A stretch of DNA of 64,000 bases, from the NCBI GenBank assembly GCA_041392665.1, contig JAWKLQ010000015.1, positions 1 through 64,000 on the forward strand, given 5' to 3'. Below are positions 28,701-36,417 of the stretch, in pieces (the first letter of the stretch is position 1; every line of letters starts with the position of its first letter). Under the pieces are notes generated by a model. The model ran no database searches and was not told the origin of the DNA. It worked only from the letters and a program-made list of their open reading frames with translations. Position numbers and translations under genes: made by a program. The DNA is from Flavilitoribacter sp020436695 (GTDB lineage Bacteria > Bacteroidota > Bacteroidia > Chitinophagales > Saprospiraceae).

Positions 28701-29739
28701 GTCTTCGGAACTGAGCCATATCTTCGATCGGTTCTATCAGGCCGAAAGTGCATCCACAATAGAAGGTGGAGGAACAGGCATTGGGCTGGCGCTCACTAAA
28801 GCTTTGGTTGAATTGCTGGAAGGCCGTATCGAAGTAAGGAGTACCATAGGTAAAGGAACCACTTTTGTAATCATCTTGCCCATCAAACGCCAGGCAACGT
28901 TCGTTTCAAACCTTAGTGCTAACCTGGGGAAAACGCAGGCGGCAGCGGCACCGGCGGCAGATCCAAACCACAACAACGGCAATTTCCCTTTACTGCTGAT
29001 CGTCGAAGATAACGAGGACGTTGTGCACTACCTGAAATCCTGTTTAAGTACGAATTACCGCCTGTCGGTGGCCAAAAATGGGCAGGAAGGTTTGGAAAAA
29101 GCGCTTGCCTTACAGCCGGATATGGTTATCAGCGATGTGATGATGCCGGTCAAGAACGGTTTTGAACTCTGTACCACCCTGAAGCAGCACCCACAGGGTA
29201 GTCATATCCCGATTATTTTACTCACGGCCAAAGCCGACATGGATTCCAAACTGGAAGGCCTGGATACCGGAGCCGACGCCTATTTAGCCAAACCATTCCA
29301 AAAAGAAGAGCTCCTCATTCGCGTGCGAAAGCTGATCGAATTGCGTCGGCAGCTTCGGCAATATTACACCTCGGTGGAATTCTTCAACCTTTCCGTCCCG
29401 CCCGGCGAAAACCAGGACGAATTATTCTTGTACCAGTTCAAGACTTTCATCGAGGAACAGCTGGATTCTCCGGATCTGGATGTAGAAGTACTATGCAAAA
29501 AAATGGGGCTTTCCAGGACTGCTTTTTATCATAAAGTCAATGCCTTGGTCGGAATGCCGCCGGCTACTTACATCCGACTGGTCCGTTTGAACTATGCCAA
29601 AAAGCTTTTAGCGCAAAGTGACCTGACCATCACCCAGATCGCTTATCAGTGTGGCTTTAGTTCGCAAAGTCTGTTTACCCGCAGTTTTACCTCTCATGAA
29701 GGAATGAGCCCTTCCGAATTCAGAACCTACCATCTCTAG
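25726..29739 (+). CDS. hybrid two-component system sensor/AraC regulator (HTCS)
   Basis: The chosen start, the ATG at 25726, gives a signal peptide (HLLLSILMCLSLQAPAQ); the open frame extends 43 codons further but without sense. In order: about 14 two-component-regulator propeller repeats (motifs such as GFIWIGTSYGLNRYDGYTF), a Y_Y_Y domain, a membrane helix (WWAYLLWIGLFLVGIYQLY), HisKA with THEFRTPLTVILG, HATPase_c with GGGTGIGLALTKALVE, a receiver with SDVMMPVKNGFEL, and an AraC helix-turn-helix ending TYIRLVRLNYAKKLL and QIAYQCGFSSQSLFTRSF. Length is about 1337 residues, usual for HTCS. These proteins sense periplasmic oligosaccharides and turn on glycan-use loci. It is intact although the preceding 8 kb are not. 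Confidence 0.92.
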   Translation: MPISKHLLLSILMCLSLQAPAQRNTTFPIHFNTLTTADGLSYNQIRTLYQDSYGFIWIGTSYGLNRYDGYTFKHFFYDANDPAGINSNQIRWIWEDQSRNIWVATSSKTLNRYNRATESFEQVVIPGIETFIFSAYQTPGSNTIYMCLQDDSRLQAIDLTKIDMAVIVSREKACKSAYPIENMLQDSRGHFWFSDWQALYLYDPTDESIQCFRHEVLDEHSLNDSYVSAIYEDKQGRIWVGTPKGLNCWDPEAQHFQRISPADYLPDLDNPLLSYITSIEEDAKGNLWLGTGDGLLYYDLAHDRFAAYPSHVNDLPGGGIYDLMMDKSGVLWIGAGEGLCRLYPNPYQFDRGVHDILLTSVKEAGTVRHIVKTGPGTYWLSTNYALFQAWNLNGNITRQQMQYGAFHGLYHSESGRIFAGALNDGVFQYEQDQLTKHLPKANGHLQGSYIWAITEDVAGTLWVAAVGDLNRYDPKLDQFEQYDNQEHQLNDAVDLSDIYNFCSDHRGNLWIGTPYGLLVLSREELQKPIGTPLDFKAYYHDSQYANSLSSSYINCIYEAADGSMWIGTDNGLNQWANGQFIRYQEGLPGKKIMAILDDDSGHLWLGTTDGLAHFDRVGKTFTNYFTADGLPSNSFQLDNCLKEDDGTLVFGTEKGFISFQPDSLTRNTHPPKVYITDFKLFNQPVKIGAYDSLLTKAIQYSEALELRHDQNVLTFEFAALNYFDPERNTYAYQMIGFDDTLQYIGHRREATFTNLNAGDYTFWVTAANNHGIWNTEGIRLHLRILPPWYRTWWAYLLWIGLFLVGIYQLYRFQLSRQLSKAEAERLRELDVVKTNLYTNITHEFRTPLTVILGMAKNIQDAPEEWSAKGATMIERNGQSLLDLVNQMLDLSKLEAGKLSVNPIQADLIAYLQQLIEPFQVWAGDRKLQLHFLPESTSILMDFDPEKIRAIVSNLLSNAIKFTPPAGDIYFRIQVSAERSVQLTVADTGKGIASSELSHIFDRFYQAESASTIEGGGTGIGLALTKALVELLEGRIEVRSTIGKGTTFVIILPIKRQATFVSNLSANLGKTQAAAAPAADPNHNNGNFPLLLIVEDNEDVVHYLKSCLSTNYRLSVAKNGQEGLEKALALQPDMVISDVMMPVKNGFELCTTLKQHPQGSHIPIILLTAKADMDSKLEGLDTGADAYLAKPFQKEELLIRVRKLIELRRQLRQYYTSVEFFNLSVPPGENQDELFLYQFKTFIEEQLDSPDLDVEVLCKKMGLSRTAFYHKVNALVGMPPATYIRLVRLNYAKKLLAQSDLTITQIAYQCGFSSQSLFTRSFTSHEGMSPSEFRTYHL

Positions 29740-29757
29740 CCTCCATTTTCTCCCCGC

Positions 29758-29795
29758 TGAACGAATCGTCATGTATTTTGAACGAATTTGAACGA
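29758..29795. promoter_or_regulatory. three TGAACGA words between HTCS and next gene
   Basis: TGAACGAAT occurs at 29758-29766 and 29779-29787, and TGAACGA again at 29789-29795. Starts are 21 and 10 bp apart, which fits one face of the helix. They lie about 95 bp upstream of the ATG at 29888. They could be binding sites for the AraC domain of the HTCS, which is inference. Confidence 0.3.
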
Positions 29796-29887
29796 GGTTT
29801 TGCCTTGATGCTCCTTTCTTTGAAACGTGCTTAGACACAGTCAGTGAAGCACCCTCTTAAATTTTTTATCCGTAAAAAAATACCATA

Positions 29888-30253
29888 ATGAAAACCACCG
29901 GTGTTACCCTTTCCCTTATTCTTTTATTTCTGTGTCAACTGACTTCACTGGCCGATACAACTGAAGTCCCTGTACCCGACAAGCCGGAAATGAAAGAGAA
30001 CCAACTTACCGTATTCTTTAAAGGCTACACAAAAGATAACATTTTATATGTTAAAAACCTCAAGACTAATCGGATACAGAAAAGGACAGTGAATCAGTCA
30101 AAGGCCGTATTTAATCTTAGTCAAAACGGTGGAGAATACGGCATTTACCGGGATGTCAATCCTCCAAAGTCAGATGCGCTCGGTCCCCAGCTTAAGTTGC
30201 TTAAAAAAGTAAAGTTGAGTAAGAATCAGAATCGCACTATCCGAATCAATTGA
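29888..30253 (+). CDS. small secreted protein of unknown function
   Basis: The 121-residue product has a clear signal peptide (VTLSLILLFLCQLTSLA). The mature part is basic at its C-terminus (LKLLKKVKLSKNQNRTIRIN) and has a strand-like middle (NQLTVFFKGYTKDNILYVKN). No family is recognised. It lies 61 bp before the repeat-bearing beta-lactamase-fold gene on the same strand and may be co-transcribed. Confidence 0.6.
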   Translation: MKTTGVTLSLILLFLCQLTSLADTTEVPVPDKPEMKENQLTVFFKGYTKDNILYVKNLKTNRIQKRTVNQSKAVFNLSQNGGEYGIYRDVNPPKSDALGPQLKLLKKVKLSKNQNRTIRIN

Positions 30254-30314
30254 TTAGGGCATTTCCCTTTTGTCAACAAACTGATAAGCAATAAATAAAA
30301 CTAAATCTCTACCA

Positions 30315-33011
30315 ATGAAAACACTCAGCATCTTTTCTCTTTGGAGTATTCTCATCCTATTGAGTACCGGCAGGAGCTGGAGCCAGGATGTACCGGACAA
30401 TGGACTTTGCCACCCCGCTATAGAACAGGAAGTTGATGAACTAGTCAATGACTTTTTTAGCAAATATCCCACCGCAGGAATGACTGTATCTGCATCCCTT
30501 GATGGCCGAATATTGATAAGTAAGGGATATGGATACTCCGATGTTGATGCGGAAATTCAGATGCAACCATACAGTCGATCCTTTATTGGTAGCGTATCAA
30601 AAGTGATTACGACCCTTGGCATGATGAAAGTACTGGAGCAAAGAAGCGACCTTGACGTAAATAGTAAGATCTACTCCGAAGTTTTGGATGATCCCAGCTT
30701 TATCGAGGCATATCGGCGAGGCATACGGCGGAATATCCCAGTTGTAGCCACAGCAATGGACAACAGAGGGCGGGTATACACCTGGTATACCAATAAAGAA
30801 TATTCCATCGGGACACCGGAAGACCTGGATGCCTATCAAAATCTCCAGCCATTTGAATTGCCTGAAGACAAAACTGTTTATGACGTAGTTGGAATGGCTA
30901 TTATTGGCACCTATTTACACACTTTTTATAAAAATAGAACTTATAGCGTTGGGACGGCCTATAATCTCGCTTCAATAAAAGCTCCATCTGTAAATGCCGA
31001 AGTAGTAACACCGAAAATCTCCTCAGGAAGTGGTACTTACGGCATGAGAAGAATTGTTGGAATGGCCGGATTGAATACTGCTGATGTACTTACCATTTAT
31101 GATGATGGAACCATGAGCTCGGGAAGTCCTAACGATCTTGGAAGAAAGCTTCATACTACCCTGCCAATGAATGAAACCAGGGCCTTCAGCAGGTATGATA
31201 TTCGGGGTATTGCCGGGTCGAAAGAAAATGGGACTCTTTTTATTTGGTTTAGTAATGAGAAAGTCACTTCCGGCTCTCTCCTGCAGCATAATGGTATTAT
31301 CGGCTCCCCCAGAGATTATGAGTTGCCCTGGGGTGTTCAGAGCAGCCTGGTATCGGAAGATACCCGAATGGCAGTCTGGTATAATAATTTGGCGGTAAAG
31401 CATTTGCTTTCGCATACTTCCGGATATTCCTGGACCTATGAAAAAACTGGCGCTAGTGAGAAAAAATATGGAACGGAGGCCATGTTCAACTTTTCTCAAA
31501 GCCCCTGGACAGCAGATCAGGTAGGACTACAGAATAAGTATTTCTTAAGCACTCAATTCCTATCAAATGTACCGGGGTCGAGAAGGGCATATGACAACAA
31601 CAACTTTGGCTTTTTAGAATATGTAATTTATCGGTTGTCCAAAATGGAATACGGAAATTTCATGGATGAATATCTGTTTAAGCCAAATGGGTTGTCCGGT
31701 AAATTTTCCAACTACAGAGGGATCCGAATACAGGATGATGCCACTCCCTACAATAGAGATTCCGGCGAGTTAATTGCATTAATGGATCAAGAAGAAAATA
31801 AGGATGAAATTTATGACCCCTTAAGAAACTTGTCTAATGTTAGTTCAGCCGGTGGCTGGGCCTCAAATGCAGAAAGTCTGATCCTGCTCCTTTTATCAGT
31901 AGATGGTTTGAACAGCCATCCTGATGTCCTGAACCAGGAAAGCATCCAATCAATGGAGAATGTGGAATTGATTCAGGCGTATTATAATAGTGAAGGAGAA
32001 GCCTATAGAGATCCTCCATTTCGCTATTTTCCTTTGGGATGGGGTAGAGATTTTCTGGATCGAGGTATTAGGTACAAGCATAATGGCATCCCTTTTACAG
32101 GTGGCGGTTATTCCTGGATAGCAAAATATAGCGCTGATGCCGTCAATGGAAATTTGGATCTATCCAATATTCAAATAGCAGTTTGTAAAAATACAAATGG
32201 TGGAACGGGTTTTGATACGCTCAGGTCGGAAATAGCCAAAGTCATTGCCAGACACAGAAACATTATTTCCCCCAACTACGATCTCTATAACCGGCTAGTA
32301 AATAGAAAGATCGACTTAAGCGGGATCGTTCTGTTCCGGCCTTCCTCTACTGAATGGCGGTTTGATTACAACCTGGATGGTAAAACAGATTTTATTTTAC
32401 CGACATGGGGCCGAAGCACTGATATGCCGTTAATTGGAGATTTTAATGGAACTGGCCTGGATGGCATTGCACTCTTTCGCCCTGAAGAAAGGAAATGGTT
32501 CATCCGGTATAATTTTAGTGGAAGCGAAGGAAAGAGAACTATTGAAAATTATGGAAACCCCGGAGACATACCCATAACAGGTGATTTTAATAATGATGGC
32601 AAGTGTGATATTGGCTTCTTTCGACCAAAACCGGCTTCCGGCGAGTGGCATTTAAATTTTAATCTCGACAACCACTCCGATCAGGTATTTTCCTGGGGGA
32701 GAAGTTCGGACATACCTCTTACCGGAGATTTTAACGGCAATGGTACAGTTGGCATTGCACTATTCCGCCCGGCAGAAGGAAAGTGGTTTATCCGATTTAA
32801 TATCAGTGGAAGCGAAGGAAAGAGAACGATCGAGAATTATGGTAAACCGGGCGATATACCTATTGCCGGAGACTTTAACCAAGATGGCAAGTGTGATATT
32901 GGATTCTTTCGGCCATCCTCCGGTCAATGGCACCTGAATTATAACTTAGATAACCACTCCGACCGGGTAATTTCCTGGGGAAAAAGCACAGATATTCCTA
33001 TTGGCATGTGA
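30315..33011 (+). CDS. beta-lactamase-fold serine hydrolase with inserted repeats and C-terminal FG-GAP-like repeats
   Basis: The 898-residue protein has a signal peptide (to about residue 23). The class C beta-lactamase/DD-peptidase fold begins near 32. Its SxxK motif is SVSK (93-96), its YxN is YDN (426-428) and its third motif is HNG (589-591), so the three active-site elements are present. Between the first and second lies a roughly 200-residue insertion (about 138-340) made of four ~50-residue repeats, for example VVGMAIIGTYLHTFYKNRTY. The familiar HLLSHTSGYSW follows at 363-373. From about 667 to the end are five 48-residue repeats of the form GIALFRP then GDFNGNG. It is exported. Substrate and role are unknown. 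Confidence 0.8.
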   Translation: MKTLSIFSLWSILILLSTGRSWSQDVPDNGLCHPAIEQEVDELVNDFFSKYPTAGMTVSASLDGRILISKGYGYSDVDAEIQMQPYSRSFIGSVSKVITTLGMMKVLEQRSDLDVNSKIYSEVLDDPSFIEAYRRGIRRNIPVVATAMDNRGRVYTWYTNKEYSIGTPEDLDAYQNLQPFELPEDKTVYDVVGMAIIGTYLHTFYKNRTYSVGTAYNLASIKAPSVNAEVVTPKISSGSGTYGMRRIVGMAGLNTADVLTIYDDGTMSSGSPNDLGRKLHTTLPMNETRAFSRYDIRGIAGSKENGTLFIWFSNEKVTSGSLLQHNGIIGSPRDYELPWGVQSSLVSEDTRMAVWYNNLAVKHLLSHTSGYSWTYEKTGASEKKYGTEAMFNFSQSPWTADQVGLQNKYFLSTQFLSNVPGSRRAYDNNNFGFLEYVIYRLSKMEYGNFMDEYLFKPNGLSGKFSNYRGIRIQDDATPYNRDSGELIALMDQEENKDEIYDPLRNLSNVSSAGGWASNAESLILLLLSVDGLNSHPDVLNQESIQSMENVELIQAYYNSEGEAYRDPPFRYFPLGWGRDFLDRGIRYKHNGIPFTGGGYSWIAKYSADAVNGNLDLSNIQIAVCKNTNGGTGFDTLRSEIAKVIARHRNIISPNYDLYNRLVNRKIDLSGIVLFRPSSTEWRFDYNLDGKTDFILPTWGRSTDMPLIGDFNGTGLDGIALFRPEERKWFIRYNFSGSEGKRTIENYGNPGDIPITGDFNNDGKCDIGFFRPKPASGEWHLNFNLDNHSDQVFSWGRSSDIPLTGDFNGNGTVGIALFRPAEGKWFIRFNISGSEGKRTIENYGKPGDIPIAGDFNQDGKCDIGFFRPSSGQWHLNYNLDNHSDRVISWGKSTDIPIGM
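32313..33008 (+). repeat. C-terminal tandem repeats in the beta-lactamase-fold gene
   Basis: Five units of about 144 bp encode 48-residue repeats. Units 2 and 4 are nearly identical in protein and close in DNA (shared AGTGGAAGCGAAGGAAAGAG), and units 3 and 5 likewise. The array therefore looks like a duplicated pair of unlike units, a two-unit block of about 290 bp copied once, plus one leading unit. Confidence 0.75.
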
Positions 33012-33069
33012 TTAACAAGATTTTTGAAATGAAAATCTCTCTTTGGGGTTTCAATAAAATACAATGATT

Positions 33070-33687
33070 ATGAAAGTTTTAAGCTTGCTTCTGTTTTCGT
33101 TCCTATTCATTAATTCTGCTTTATCCCAGCAGGTTTATTCTACAGCCGAGGGAGAACAGATCACCTGGGGCAGTGCCTCTTTCGCCGGCCCAAGCTGGGG
33201 CTTCTATGGTCAGGAAATTAAGCTTACGGAAGATTTCGAGGTATTATCCGTTTCGGTTTACATCTATGATCACAAAGATCACGATGAGAGCAAAAGCCAG
33301 ATCAATTTTGCCGTTTGGAGTTGCGGTGATGGGCCTTCTTCAGAGCTTTTCCTGAGCGAAGTGCAGGCCATCAGGAAAGATCAGGTGGGGACCTGGTTTG
33401 AATATAAGTTTCCCAAGCCGCTAATTTTAGATGCCGGCACCTATTTATTCGCCGTAGGGCAGCCTACGGTTCAGGGGTTTGTTGCTTTTGGACAACAAAA
33501 AAGAAAAGCGGGATACACGGGAAAATTATGGATGAAAATTCCAGTACCCGGTATTTCTGACGGAAAAAAATGGATGACTTTTAGAGATATAGCTGAAATC
33601 GTGGGAGGAGCAACATCAGAAGGGGAATTGGATATCGACGAATTGGAAAGTAGTGCCCTGATGATGAAGATCAAGCTTGCTGAATGA
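33070..33687 (+). CDS. secreted protein of unknown function
   Basis: Starting at the ATG at 33070 gives MKVLSLLLFSFLFINSALSQ, a clean signal peptide; the frame allows one earlier ATG at 33064. The mature 185 residues read as a single beta-rich domain (WGFYGQEIKLTEDFEVLSVS, FEYKFPKPLILDAGTYLFAV), reminiscent of carbohydrate-binding or adhesin domains, but no family is recognised. The end is acidic (EGELDIDELES). It is on the same strand, 58 bp after the preceding gene. Confidence 0.55.
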   Translation: MKVLSLLLFSFLFINSALSQQVYSTAEGEQITWGSASFAGPSWGFYGQEIKLTEDFEVLSVSVYIYDHKDHDESKSQINFAVWSCGDGPSSELFLSEVQAIRKDQVGTWFEYKFPKPLILDAGTYLFAVGQPTVQGFVAFGQQKRKAGYTGKLWMKIPVPGISDGKKWMTFRDIAEIVGGATSEGELDIDELESSALMMKIKLAE

Positions 33688-33718
33688 TCTTTGGATTTAA
33701 GAACCTAAACCCCAGAAT

Positions 33719-33868
33719 ATGAAAAATACATCTGAAGCCATGTCCATCATGTATGTGCTCATTTACGTTGCTTTGATTGTCGGTATCGTACTGCTCATCA
33801 TTTTAGGTGTCGACGAGTTTGCTAATGTGATCCTGCCTAGGCTTACGGAGTCGGTTAATCCATTTTAG
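33719..33868 (+). CDS. short membrane protein (49 residues)
   Basis: The ATG at 33719 opens a 49-residue frame, MKNTSEAMSIMYVLIYVALI, continuing VGIVLLIILGVDEFA and ending ESVNPF with a TAG. One strong membrane helix occupies residues 10-30. It follows the secreted-protein gene by 31 bp on the same strand. No family is recognised, but composition and placement support a real gene. Confidence 0.5.
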   Translation: MKNTSEAMSIMYVLIYVALIVGIVLLIILGVDEFANVILPRLTESVNPF

Positions 33869-34029
33869 CTTGCCTACGCTCTTTCACTTAACACTTTCAT
33901 TTCAACTAAATTCCAGTGCTAGGATAAATATTACTGACTTTGTTCTTGGCAACGGCAACTACTGACGGAAAAAAAGGAGTAATGACAGAGATTAAGACCA
34001 GATGATCCCCTTAAATAACGCAGTATGCT

Positions 34030-34398
34030 TTAAGGCTCCACTTTTTCCACACTTAACAGTCGAACCGGAATGCCTCCGGGAATATCGCACAGGATGAGCC
34101 TTTGCGGATAAGGCGCTTCTTCCAATACTTCAAATTCCACACGTAGAACATCTCCAAGCTGGAAACTGCCGTCCTGGTTGTGCCGGTCCATATCTCCGTA
34201 GAGGTAGGCAGAAGCCTGCGTTCTGTGGAAGTCATTCACTTTGATGTTGCCCAGGATTTTTAAGTTCCAGTTGCAACTTTGTTCGAAATCGACAAACTCA
34301 ACGAGCAGTTCACCTGCTTTTGCCGTGATGAGTTGCTCTTTTTGGCAGGCTGTCATTAGGAGGAGAAAGCCAAAGGCCAGAATAATAGATCGCTTCAT
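34030..34398 (-). CDS. small lipoprotein of unknown function
   Basis: The 122-residue protein has a lipoprotein signal (MKRSIILAFGFLLLMTAC, cysteine at 18). The mature part is a compact beta-rich domain (GELLVEFVDFEQSCNWNLKI, DVLRVEFEVLEEAPYPQRLI). No family is recognised. About 60-95 bp upstream lies a diverged copy of the ~38-bp dispersed element in the direction of transcription. Confidence 0.55.
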   Translation of the reverse strand: MKRSIILAFGFLLLMTACQKEQLITAKAGELLVEFVDFEQSCNWNLKILGNIKVNDFHRTQASAYLYGDMDRHNQDGSFQLGDVLRVEFEVLEEAPYPQRLILCDIPGGIPVRLLSVEKVEP

Positions 34399-34458
34399 GG
34401 TCGGGTACTTTAAAATGTATCAGGTACTGATATAGACCTCTCCCGATCCTGAAACCGT

Positions 34459-34492
34459 TGGTGGTTTGACGGAATGGATCAATAATTTTCTC
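34459..34492 (-). repeat. diverged copy of the ~38-bp upstream element
   Basis: On the minus strand this reads like the element at 45044-45081, sharing CCGTCAAAC and the GAGAAAA start, with several changes and a short gap. It precedes the lipoprotein gene at 34030-34398. Confidence 0.4.
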
Positions 34493-34526
34493 AATACAGG
34501 TGCTGTTGCGCTCACCAACTCTTTTC

Positions 34527-35168
34527 TTAAAAGTTATCATCTAACCAATTCACTATGATCGTCCAGCTTTTGTCCGGAAATTTCGCGTGATAAGTATTCT
34601 CCAGCACCAGAAATTCCTTTTTGTTGCCGGCAATCTCATCGGGAATGGCCTGGGTGACATATATGGTTGCCGCTACGCCCAGGCTATGACCTAAGATGAT
34701 CACTTTTTCGTAACCCAATTTTTTGATGTAGGCTACCGACTCCGCCATATCGCCCACCCAGCGTGCCCGGTCCGGATAATCCGCCCGGTTGCCATCGGAT
34801 AGTCCATGTCCGCGATAATCCAGGCCAAAAGTCGGATAACCACCGGCGGATAGCAGTTCACCGGCTCGGTTGTAGGCGCCACTGTGGGCAGTGACCCCAT
34901 GAAGAATTAAAATAGCGGTTCCAGCTTTTGCCGTTTCGATCGAGTCAGTATCCCAGCGACGGAGGAACAGGGTTTGCCAATCGGAAGTCGTTACAAGATG
35001 ATGCGGCCCATCGTAGGAATCTCTTAGCGTAGCGGCTTCTTCCGGAGATATACTTTCCGGGGTTAACTTAGAACCAGTCGGAAAAAAGGCCAGGATCAGA
35101 CCAATTATAAAAACAGAAGCAACTATGGCAAGTAGGGTATATGCCATCTTCTTTAGTATTTTATTCAT
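34527..35168 (-). CDS. alpha/beta hydrolase with a missing middle section
   Basis: The start at 35168 gives MNKILKKMAYTLLAIVASVF, a membrane anchor. The fold is of the monoacylglycerol-lipase/S33 type: ILILHGVTAHSGAYNRAGEL with the oxyanion motif, then LDYRGHGLSDGNR, and the nucleophile elbow GHSLGVAA. Only about 25 residues later comes EFLVLENTYHAKFPDKSW, which matches the catalytic-His segment that normally ends such proteins, here followed by IVNWLDDNF. The usual ~80-100 residues carrying the lid and the catalytic Asp are absent. The frame is open, so this is an in-frame internal loss and not a frameshift. Activity is doubtful. Confidence 0.7.
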   Translation of the reverse strand: MNKILKKMAYTLLAIVASVFIIGLILAFFPTGSKLTPESISPEEAATLRDSYDGPHHLVTTSDWQTLFLRRWDTDSIETAKAGTAILILHGVTAHSGAYNRAGELLSAGGYPTFGLDYRGHGLSDGNRADYPDRARWVGDMAESVAYIKKLGYEKVIILGHSLGVAATIYVTQAIPDEIAGNKKEFLVLENTYHAKFPDKSWTIIVNWLDDNF

Positions 35169-35228
35169 TTTTGTTGCATTTAGCATTTAATTTTTAATAT
35201 TAGTCAAAAGTCCTGTAAAGGAATAAAC

Positions 35229-36365
35229 ATGATCAGATATCTGTTGCAAGTATCCATTTGCCTAAGCATTTACAGCGTAATTACCGGATGCACTAAAGAA
35301 GAACCGCTCCCCACCACAGTCTCTTCCGAAAAAATGCAAGCGATCTACGAAGAAGTTAAAACACCCTATAAATACGGCCTGGTGATCGCCCCTGAAACCG
35401 ATAGCCTGAAAATGGATTGCCCCACTGTTTTCCGTGAAAATGATCGATGGTATATGGCCTATCTGGTGTTTGATGGTAGAGGTTATGAGACCTGGTTGGC
35501 CGGGAGCGATGATCTGCTACACTGGAATACGCTGGGTAAAGTATTGCCCTTTTCCGATAGTACCGATTGGGATGCCAATCAGGCAGCGGGTTATCCGGCA
35601 CTACAGGATCCGGCCTGGGGAGGTAGTTATGAATTGCATACCTATCAAGACAAATACTGGATGACCTATCTCGGCGGTAGCGGCAAGGGATACGAACAGG
35701 GACTGCTTTCGGCGGGGATGGCCTATACCGATCAATCACCCTCCATCGCACACGAATGGCTGCGCCTGGAGGAACCCATATTGATGGCCGCCGATAGTAC
35801 CGTGCGTTGGTATGATAACAGCACCATTTACAAGAATTGGGTGATGGAGGATAAAGAACAACTCACCGGCCATCCTTTTGTAATGTATTATAATGCCCGG
35901 GGCGATAGTATCCATCCTGCGCAAGGAGCCGAACGCATCAGCATGGCAGTGTCCGATAATATGGTCGACTGGCAGCGTTTGGGTGATGCGCCTCTGATCA
36001 ACCACCATAAAGGCATCTCTGGGGATGCTGTACTGCAAAAGATTAATGATATCTGGGTCATGTTCTACTTCGGTGCCTTCTGGCCAACGCGGGAAGATCA
36101 TCTGGCGTTTAACCGATTTGCCTGTTCCTACGATCTGGTACACTGGACGGAGTGGGAAGGAGATGATCTGATCGCTCCTTCCGAACCTTATGATGATCTT
36201 TTTGCTCACAAATCCTGGGTGCTCAAGCACGATGGTGTTGTGTATCATTTCTACTGTGCCGTCACTAAAGATCAGGACAGAGGCATTGCGGTGGCCACCA
36301 GCAAGGATATGGGGCAGAGTGCGATCCATTTTATAAGATCGGAAACTCCTGTGGAATCAAATTGA
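35229..36365 (+). CDS. beta-propeller glycosidase-like lipoprotein (GH43/GH117/GH130 type)
   Basis: The 378-residue protein has a lipoprotein signal (ICLSIYSVITGC, cysteine at 21). It carries the repeating pattern of five-bladed propeller glycosidases: FRENDRWYMAYLVFDGRGYE with SDDLLHWNTLG, DKYWMTYLGGSGKGYEQG, DNMVDWQRLG, INDIWVMFYFGAFWP with YDLVHWTEWEGDDL, and DGVVYHFYCAVT. Acidic residues in each blade are kept, for example MDCPTVF and GYPALQDPAW. It should bind or cut a glycan at the envelope; the family number is uncertain. It lies 52 bp upstream of the NamZ gene on the same strand. Confidence 0.75.
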   Translation: MIRYLLQVSICLSIYSVITGCTKEEPLPTTVSSEKMQAIYEEVKTPYKYGLVIAPETDSLKMDCPTVFRENDRWYMAYLVFDGRGYETWLAGSDDLLHWNTLGKVLPFSDSTDWDANQAAGYPALQDPAWGGSYELHTYQDKYWMTYLGGSGKGYEQGLLSAGMAYTDQSPSIAHEWLRLEEPILMAADSTVRWYDNSTIYKNWVMEDKEQLTGHPFVMYYNARGDSIHPAQGAERISMAVSDNMVDWQRLGDAPLINHHKGISGDAVLQKINDIWVMFYFGAFWPTREDHLAFNRFACSYDLVHWTEWEGDDLIAPSEPYDDLFAHKSWVLKHDGVVYHFYCAVTKDQDRGIAVATSKDMGQSAIHFIRSETPVESN

Positions 36366-36417
36366 CTTAATCATATCTTGCAGACTCTTTAAAGCAACGA
36401 TACAATCAGTATAAAAT

